This document shows, one piece after another, positions 57,738 through 64,000 of a stretch of 64,000 bases of DNA. The notes under the pieces were generated by a model that saw nothing but the letters and a program-made list of their open reading frames with translations, searched no databases and had not been told where the DNA came from. The translations under genes and the position numbers were made by a program. Numbering within the stretch: the first letter of the stretch is position 1; every line of letters begins with the position of its first letter. The stretch is taken from positions 62,001 through 126,000 of the forward strand of contig OY754471.1 of NCBI GenBank assembly GCA_963575645.1. Reading direction: 5' to 3'. Origin of the DNA: Xanthostigma xanthostigma. Its lineage: Eukaryota; Arthropoda; Insecta; Raphidioptera; Raphidiidae.

Positions 57738-60614
57738 CTGAACTCTCATTCCGAAATATTTATATATTATCAGAATGTGAGAGGATTACGAACTAAAACC
57801 AATGAATTTTATCTAAACATCTTAGCCAATACTTATGACCTCATAGCAATTACCGAAACTTGGCTAAACGATAACATATCAACAGCGGAACTAGTGGACT
57901 CTCGTTATATTGTATTTAGGAATGATCGCTGTGAAAGCACTACGGGTAAAAAATTAGGCGGGGGCGTTCTTATAGCGGTTTCAAATAAATTTAAGTGTAT
58001 TCGGATTGATCTGCCAAACTTTAACCCTTATATTAATCTTATCGCTGTCAATGTGCTGATTTTTAATAATTGGTACACGTTTATATCAATCTATATCTCG
58101 CCAGGAATTCGATCTGCTGCTGATGTGTATAAACAATTCTATGAAATTTGTATAGCCAATTTCGATAAATTTAAAAGTAACATAATTCTGATTGGAGACT
58201 TTAATATAAACGGTATTTCTGGACCATATTATAATTTACTTAGTGGTGGTGTAGTTTGTAATGACCTATGTGATTTTATGGCTTTTTACAATCTGGCAAT
58301 GTACAATGAGGTGTTGAACAACTTAGGTAAAACACTGGACTTAGTTTTATCCAACAATAGTTTAAATGTGAATCATGCTGATTTACCATTAGTTAGTGAA
58401 GATTTGTATCATCCTGCTTTAAATATTAGTCTTAACATTAAAGGTCACAGTCGTAGAGATAATGACAAAATTAAGTTTACCAAGCAATATAACTTTAAAT
58501 CTGCTGATTACAACAACCTTTACAAAGCACTGAGTATTATAGATTGGAATTTCTTAAATGATTACAATGATGTCGAATTAGCTTCTCAGGCTTTTTATAA
58601 ACAAATCTACTCGGTTTTTGATAAATTTATAGCCAAAAAGAGATTGAATAAACATAGATATCCACCTTGGTTCACGGCTCACATTAAGTCATTAATTAAA
58701 CATAAAGAAACACAATTTAAGTTGTCAAAAAATTGTATCACTGGTGAAGACAGAAAATATCATAGAGAACAGTTTATTTTTCTTAGACGTGAAGTTAAAT
58801 TTCAGATAAACATAGCTTATAAAGAGTATTTAAAGAACTGTGAAAATAATATAACAAATGATCCAAAACAGTTTTGGGCGTATGTAAAGAATAAGCGTGG
58901 TTCTTATAGTAACAACCCTTGTTCGATGTACTATGAAGATGAAGAGTTGAACGATAATCAATTAATATGTAATGCTTTTGCTAATTATTTTAAATGCGTG
59001 TATATTCCTACCGTTGATGACAACTATTCTTCTGATAACCATCCTATTAATGACTGCTTAAATATAACATCCGTTTCTGCTAATGAAGTTTCATTGGCAA
59101 TCAATAAACTTAAGTCCCGATCATCTATCGGTCCCGATAATTTTCCCAATTTTATTTTGAAGGGATGCTCTGAGTTCATGACATATCCATTAATCATACT
59201 TTTTAATCTTTCTTTGAAGCAAAGTCAACTACCATCTTGCTGGAAACAGGCAAAAGTTGTTCCTATTTTCAAGTCTGGGAATCGTGATCAAGTCACTAAC
59301 TATCGTGCGATATCTATTCTGCCTGCACCTGTCAAAGTACTGGAACAAATAATTTACAATAGAGTATATGCACACGTGTCTCCTTATTTGTCACCTAAAC
59401 AACATGGTTTTGTAAAGAAAAAGTCTACCGTAACTAACTTAACTTCCATCACGCATGCAATTTCATCGCAACTAAATCTTGGTGGTCAGGTAGACATAAT
59501 ATATACGGATTTCGCTAAAGCCTTTGATAGAGTTTGTCACACTGTATTGCTAAAAAAACTATCTATATTTGGATGTTCCGATTCCTTAATAAACTTCTTC
59601 TCTTCTTATTTGCAGAATAGACAGATGTTTGTCGTTTTCGGTGGTTCAGTATCACATGTTTTTGTACCAACTAGCGGTGTCCCTCAGGGATCAAATCTAG
59701 GCCCACTTCTTTTTTTAATATTCATTAATGATTTAGTAGACTGCATTGAACACTCTGATTGCCTGTTGTATGCTGATGATGCAAAAATATTCAAATCAAT
59801 TACATGTGACACTGACTGTGAGATGCTTCAACGCGACATAGATAGCATTTACAAATGGTGTGATGATAATAAGCTACATCTCAGTATAAATAAATGTAAA
59901 GTTGTGTCATATTATCGCAAAAATTCGGCTTATAAATTTAATTACATGATAGAAAATAGCATATTAAACAGATGTGATTCTGTAATTGACCTAGGCGTTA
60001 AATTTGACTCAAAGCTATTTTTCACAGACCATGTAATTAAAATCATCAATGAAGCATATCGTATGCTAGGTATTATAATCAGGTTCTCCAAAGATTTCAA
60101 TTCGACAAACGTTATGTTCACTCTTTTTTATACACTCGTTCGTAGTAGACTAGAATATGCTTCCATCGTATGGAGTCCAGGGTATCAGGTTCATATTCGA
60201 AACATAGAAAAAATTCAAAGCAGATTTTTGAGATTTGTATTTTTCAAATTATTCCACACTTATCCCACTTTTATGCCCTACCGTGATCTACTCAATCTTT
60301 TTAATATTACATCGCTGGAAGGTAGAAGGAATTGTAGCGCCATCATGTTCTGTTTTAAATTATTTCACAACATCATAAGTGACAATTATTTATTATCGCA
60401 ATTCCAGTTTAAAATTCCACATCTGGCAACTAGACCAACACATGAGATATTTATGTACTCCAGAATCAATACTCGTCAACACGAAAATTCACCAGTATTG
60501 CGAATGGCAATTCTTATAAACCTTATAAGCGTAACTTATCCTGCAATTGATTTTTTTAATGATAAATTGTGCAATTTTCTTAAAGTTATCGCAAAGCATT
60601 ACGCAAATAAATAA
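57732..60614 (+). CDS. LINE ORF2: APE endonuclease-reverse transcriptase
   Basis: The frame is open from the codon after the ORF1 stop (57732) to TAA at 60612-60614. The first 15 codons read QLLNSHSEIFIYYQN, and the numbering here starts at the GTG at 57777 (residue 1 of 945). The APE endonuclease starts at QNVRGLRT, with E27 (ITETWL), D141 and N143 (IGDFN) and H212 (YHPAL). The reverse transcriptase follows at about 490-740: VVPIFKSG, NYRAISILP, TDFAKAFD with D578, SGVPQGSNLGPLLF and YADD with D667-D668. The tail (LEYASIVWSPGY, KIQSRFLRF) is typical of CR1/Jockey LINEs. The enzyme nicks target DNA and copies LINE RNA there. The first Met is residue 168, beyond much of the endonuclease. A separate AUG start would lose it, which favours readthrough from ORF1. 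Confidence 0.93.
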   Translation, partial: QLLNSHSEIFIYYQNVRGLRTKTNEFYLNILANTYDLIAITETWLNDNISTAELVDSRYIVFRNDRCESTTGKKLGGGVLIAVSNKFKCIRIDLPNFNPYINLIAVNVLIFNNWYTFISIYISPGIRSAADVYKQFYEICIANFDKFKSNIILIGDFNINGISGPYYNLLSGGVVCNDLCDFMAFYNLAMYNEVLNNLGKTLDLVLSNNSLNVNHADLPLVSEDLYHPALNISLNIKGHSRRDNDKIKFTKQYNFKSADYNNLYKALSIIDWNFLNDYNDVELASQAFYKQIYSVFDKFIAKKRLNKHRYPPWFTAHIKSLIKHKETQFKLSKNCITGEDRKYHREQFIFLRREVKFQINIAYKEYLKNCENNITNDPKQFWAYVKNKRGSYSNNPCSMYYEDEELNDNQLICNAFANYFKCVYIPTVDDNYSSDNHPINDCLNITSVSANEVSLAINKLKSRSSIGPDNFPNFILKGCSEFMTYPLIILFNLSLKQSQLPSCWKQAKVVPIFKSGNRDQVTNYRAISILPAPVKVLEQIIYNRVYAHVSPYLSPKQHGFVKKKSTVTNLTSITHAISSQLNLGGQVDIIYTDFAKAFDRVCHTVLLKKLSIFGCSDSLINFFSSYLQNRQMFVVFGGSVSHVFVPTSGVPQGSNLGPLLFLIFINDLVDCIEHSDCLLYADDAKIFKSITCDTDCEMLQRDIDSIYKWCDDNKLHLSINKCKVVSYYRKNSAYKFNYMIENSILNRCDSVIDLGVKFDSKLFFTDHVIKIINEAYRMLGIIIRFSKDFNSTNVMFTLFYTLVRSRLEYASIVWSPGYQVHIRNIEKIQSRFLRFVFFKLFHTYPTFMPYRDLLNLFNITSLEGRRNCSAIMFCFKLFHNIISDNYLLSQFQFKIPHLATRPTHEIFMYSRINTRQHENSPVLRMAILINLISVTYPAIDFFNDKLCNFLKVIAKHYANK

Positions 60615-60841
60615 TGGCTTAAAATTGTACCCTTATTATTATTATTATTATTAAATTATTACTTATATCCAAGCAAAACTGTTTTGGTCTGACTAGAATT
60701 TAGAATTTAGTTTCTGTTATATGATTTTTTTCCCTCTTTTAAGTGCATGTTCTCTTATATATATATATGTATTTTTTTTGTATTCTCTGTAAATGGGTCT
60801 TCCTGTTGAGAATAAATCTATTATTATTATTATAATTATTT
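60615..60841 (+). other. LINE 3' UTR and simple-repeat tail
   Basis: It contains (TTA)n at 60634-60653, AATAAA at 60811-60816 and a terminal (ATT)n from about 60820. There is no poly-A tail, as in CR1-like elements. Confidence 0.75.
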
Positions 60842-61387
60842 TGATGTACGATTTTTTTTCATCGTAGGTAATAATTTGTAGAGTAACTATTCATTTATAA
60901 GTTTCAAATTTTGGGTTATGTAGTAGGATGCATAATAAAGGTATTATCGAATGTTTTACTATTTCCAAGAAACTATTATTTTAATGCAGTAGATCAAATT
61001 TCACGATGTTTTCTAAACACAGACTTACCGAGGCAGCATATGAGTTGATGGTGCCAGCAATCAACACAAAACATCTTTATGCAGCAAACGGAGATTTTAT
61101 GTCGTGATAGAATACTTTTAACACCCAATACTTTATGTGTTCTTCTTCAAGACAATAATAATTATCTTCAACTCATCTTTGTGTAATAGGTGCGTCCAAT
61201 GTTCAGAAAAATATTTAAAAAATCATTTAGTATGAAAATTTACTATTAATTGTATCGGAGTACCCCTTTAAGTTTTATTATAGTTTATAGACATTTAAAT
61301 TATAAAATATTCATAAGTAGGAACTTACTATTTTGAAGATTTCTTAATTTACTTCAATCGTCAGATAAATAGCTTTTTTAACTAGAA
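60842..61387. other. No feature recognised
   Basis: AT-rich, with nothing supportable. Confidence 0.4.
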
Positions 61388-61604
61388 AAAATATAGTTTA
61401 AAAAAAACTAAAAAACACGCTTTATATCGCACTAAAAAGTAAAAAATAATTGTTTTAAAATAAGCTTAAAAAGCGTTGGGCGCTCGATGTACGAAAATGT
61501 GGAACAAAGCGCCCCACGCTTTTTAAGCTTATTTTAAAACAATTATTTTTTACTTTTTAGTGCGATATAAAGCGTGTTTTTTAGTTTTTTTTAAACTATA
61601 TTTT
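61388..61604. repeat. 97-bp inverted repeat, 23-bp spacer, one mismatch
   Basis: 61388-61484 is the reverse complement of 61508-61604 except for one base (GCGTTGGGCGCT against GCGTGGGGCGCT). A transcript would fold into a long, almost perfect hairpin. No target duplication or related copy was seen in the window. Confidence 0.92.
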
Positions 61605-62587
61605 ATTTTTCACTTTTTAGTTTGAGGATCTATAAAAGAATTTATTAATCCTGGGGGTCCTAATAAGGATAATGGGAAACTGTTATCAAATTATTGCATT
61701 GTCATCGGTCCTTGATACGTATGCAAAATTTCAAATTAATCAGACTTCGGGAAATTGGTGAAAATTATGCTCAAAGATTCCGTTACGGACATACATACAT
61801 AGTTACTTACAACCCAAGCTAATATAAAGCGTTTAAAAAGGCGGAGAACTACATTTTTTTGCTTAAGTTGTAACTTGGTAGTTAAGAAAGATAATTCAAA
61901 GGAAGAGAAATTGCAAAAATTAGTTTTCAGCGTCACCTTTATCAAATTTAAAATGTAAGTGCAGATTTCCATTAAAGAAAAGGACGCCCTGAACAGAGAT
62001 TTTAAAAGTTTAAAAGTTATAGACTTGAAAATTACCCGTTTTTATCGACGATTACTTCGAATACCTCCTGTAGTGGAAAAAAATCGTCTAGAAACATATA
62101 ACATATTTAATGTCTTAACCGATTCTTTTTGTCTGATACAAATCAAGATTATATGCCGTTCGTGCAAGAGCTAATAAAATGTCACTGCCAAATTTCCTTA
62201 AAATTGCTCCACACGTAATGGACTGCTCATTCAATCAAAAATAATTTCATATGATTTATAATACAGATCACGAATTTTTACACTTTTAATATTTTGGTTG
62301 CCCCTGTCTTTAAACTCTGCATGTAGTTTTTTAACGACAGTTCATAATACGCATTTCGTGTGGTATTTCGACCTTTTATTATAACTATAGAGTTCGTTAA
62401 ATTAAGTTGTTAAGATATTTCGGCACCGAATTTTTAACAAGATAATATATTATACTTACGCTGCACAACTTGCATAACGTGTACATCAATTACACAATAT
62501 AAAGTACATACTACATAGCAAACGTTAAACTTTGCATGTTTCGTTATCTTATTATTACCAACGTGGCGTTAAGTTGTAACCGAATCT
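61605..62587. other. No feature recognised
   Basis: AT-rich. Short frames at 61736-61972 and 61959-62174 have no domain. Confidence 0.4.
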
Positions 62588-62745
62588 GGATGCACGGCAG
62601 TGAACCCGCCAAGTCGTTTTTCGAAACGTTTAAGCGCATGTTTCAACTCTCGTGAATTAGGTCTAGATAACACTTCGGGTTTCAAATTTTCAGGATAGGA
62701 TGGAGTCACCAAGCTTATATGTAACGTCTCAAATTTCATTTTTAC
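62588..62745 (+). repeat. Dispersed repeat O, copy O2
   Basis: TGCACGGCAGTGAACCCGCC, AACTCTCGTGAATTAGG, AAATTTTCAGGATAGGATGG and ACCAAGCTTATATGTAACGT correspond to O1 at 40585-40765. Confidence 0.65.
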
Positions 62746-63890
62746 GGTCTTGCTACTTTAGAATACGCAAAGTTCTTGATATATCATAATGTCTTCAGTT
62801 TAAAGTAGTATTGATCCAATAGAATGTTCCTTCATCGTAATGTATCATAATCCTAGAAAGCTAAAATTTGGTCTGCAGGCTGGGTTTCAAATGATTCTAA
62901 CGATAGATATAAATAAATAACGTAACTCACTTTTTGGGGCGTTATCATTGTCATTATTATATTATGTAGGTACACAAAAGGTTTAAAATATAAAAAATAT
63001 TTTTTTCTGGCAGTTAGAGAGTGTATTTATTAAGCCCAACAACTTTTTTACTTTAATAGAAGCTTGAAAAAATAGTACAAATACCGTTTTTTTTTTGGAG
63101 CGCGCCGAATAGACTTATCCCTTAATATAAGAATATTAAACACTATAATTGTGTATTATTAAATTTATTAAAAGCGCCATATTTCAATGATAATGTGCAT
63201 TTCTTAAATGATTGTTGTCAGCTTATTAGAAATATAATTAAAATGAATGTCATAATAGCACCACAGGTGAAGCTACTGATGGTAAAATTAAAAATAATAA
63301 CTTCTTGATATTTTGACATTTATATCACACGAAAGTACGTTAACTAATCTGTTTAGAATGAAAATTATAAATTCTCATTAATTTATATTCTTTCTCTTTT
63401 TAGACCGAAAATTATTCATAAAAGAAAAACTTTAAAATTACTATATTCATAATACACCTAATAAACATAAATTCTGTTTGCCTTACAGTCTATTACTTCA
63501 TTAATATTTATTATATTATTTTTTTAATTTGTTACCAAAACTTTTTTATAGAAAAACTTGTTAATAATATTACTGCTTTTGTTCACTATCTTAATTCAAT
63601 ACAGTCTCTCCTTAAATAAAGACAGTATAAAAATTTGTAATCATTTTTTCAAAATAAAAAATTTATAGAATCTCTGATGTACATATTGTGTTCGTATCTG
63701 AATGTCACAATTTGATCTCATTGTTGTGTTTTATTTTTTTAAATAATATTGTCTTGTAACATGTTTTGTTTTCGACAATTGCATTTTCACCTGTGAATAT
63801 TAAGCAGGGTTATCGAAACCAATAACCGATAAGTTCAATAAAACAACGTAGGTAAGTTTAGCGACCCGATATGTATCAGGATATCAGAAT
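62746..63890. other. No feature recognised
   Basis: Strongly AT-rich, with nothing supportable. Confidence 0.4.
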
Positions 63891-64000
63891 GTAAAAGGAG
63901 GTTGTGGAATCACAAACGCCGGCGCTTAGCTCCGGGAGTCTCTTTTATTGATCCGGTGTAGCCACGATACAGAACATTGAGCTCAAATATATGTGACAGT
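63891..64000 (-). repeat. GC-richer edge fragment, possible LTR fossil
   Basis: On the minus strand CAATAAAAGAGACTCCCGGA is followed by CGCCGGCGTTTGTGATTCC. This is the kind of polyadenylation region seen in LTRs. The piece is cut by the window edge and cannot be classified. Confidence 0.25.

Larger units (their letters stand above)
56870..60841 (+). mobile_element. Apparently full-length LINE (CR1/Jockey group)
   Basis: A 5' UTR of about 125 bp, two long open frames, a 3' UTR with TTA repeats (60634-60653), an AATAAA signal (60811-60816) and a terminal ATT repeat ending near 60841 make up a complete element. A simple-repeat tail and a PHD-bearing ORF1 point to the CR1-like part of the Jockey superfamily (CR1, Kiri, Daphne kin). 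Both frames are free of internal stops, so the copy looks young and possibly active. No target duplication could be found, since both flanks are T-rich. The 5' border is set only by the end of C3. Confidence 0.85.

Overview
The window is AT-rich animal DNA with no intact host gene that I can recognise. It reads as an intergenic or intronic stretch of an insect genome. The reasons are the short chance reading frames, the dense DNA transposons and MITEs, a Helitron with the usual insect ends, an insect-type LINE, a mariner-type transposase relic and dispersed phrases familiar from insect (Lepidoptera or Hemiptera) repeats. The sequence does not settle the order.

Layout. 1-9 kb: decayed dispersed repeats, a perfect 64-bp palindrome (5297-5360), a 517-bp foldback element (6232-6748) and a TIR element of family B (7494-8092). 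9-18 kb: family E with a triplicated internal unit, a mariner transposase relic (12410-12630), a ~1-kb repeat R carrying a tRNA-like core (13172-14236), a nested cluster in which a satellite-bearing element (T) sits inside family B (14240-16012), two family C copies, and a five-unit tandem array made from a family B segment (17540-18110). 19-22 kb: a long-TIR element (D1) and a rearranged second copy (D2). 26-33 kb: a palindromic hammerhead-like module, family B3, family E2, and repeat R2 in opposite orientation, interrupted by two adjacent inverted-repeat insertions. 35-49 kb: a complete non-autonomous Helitron (35691-36253), a TIR element with an inner inverted repeat (38642-39104), LTR fossils, foldback elements and a textbook hAT MITE with an 8-bp target duplication (47853-48176). 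52-57 kb: a solo LTR with a 4-bp duplication, a degenerate tandem array and a ~200-bp palindrome.

The only long coding sequence is a LINE at about 56870-60841. ORF1 encodes a PHD finger, a coiled coil and an RRM-like region. ORF2 encodes an APE endonuclease and a reverse transcriptase. The two lie in the same frame, separated by one UAG codon followed by CAG CUA, which fits the CARYYA context of leaky stops. ORF2 has no AUG ahead of its endonuclease, so ORF2 appears to be made by stop-codon readthrough. This is the most interesting candidate mechanism in the window.

Other themes: at least five short modules resembling the hammerhead-ribozyme ends of Penelope-like elements, three of them in head-to-head palindromes, and a repeat family whose two copies carry different tRNA-like cores at the same position.
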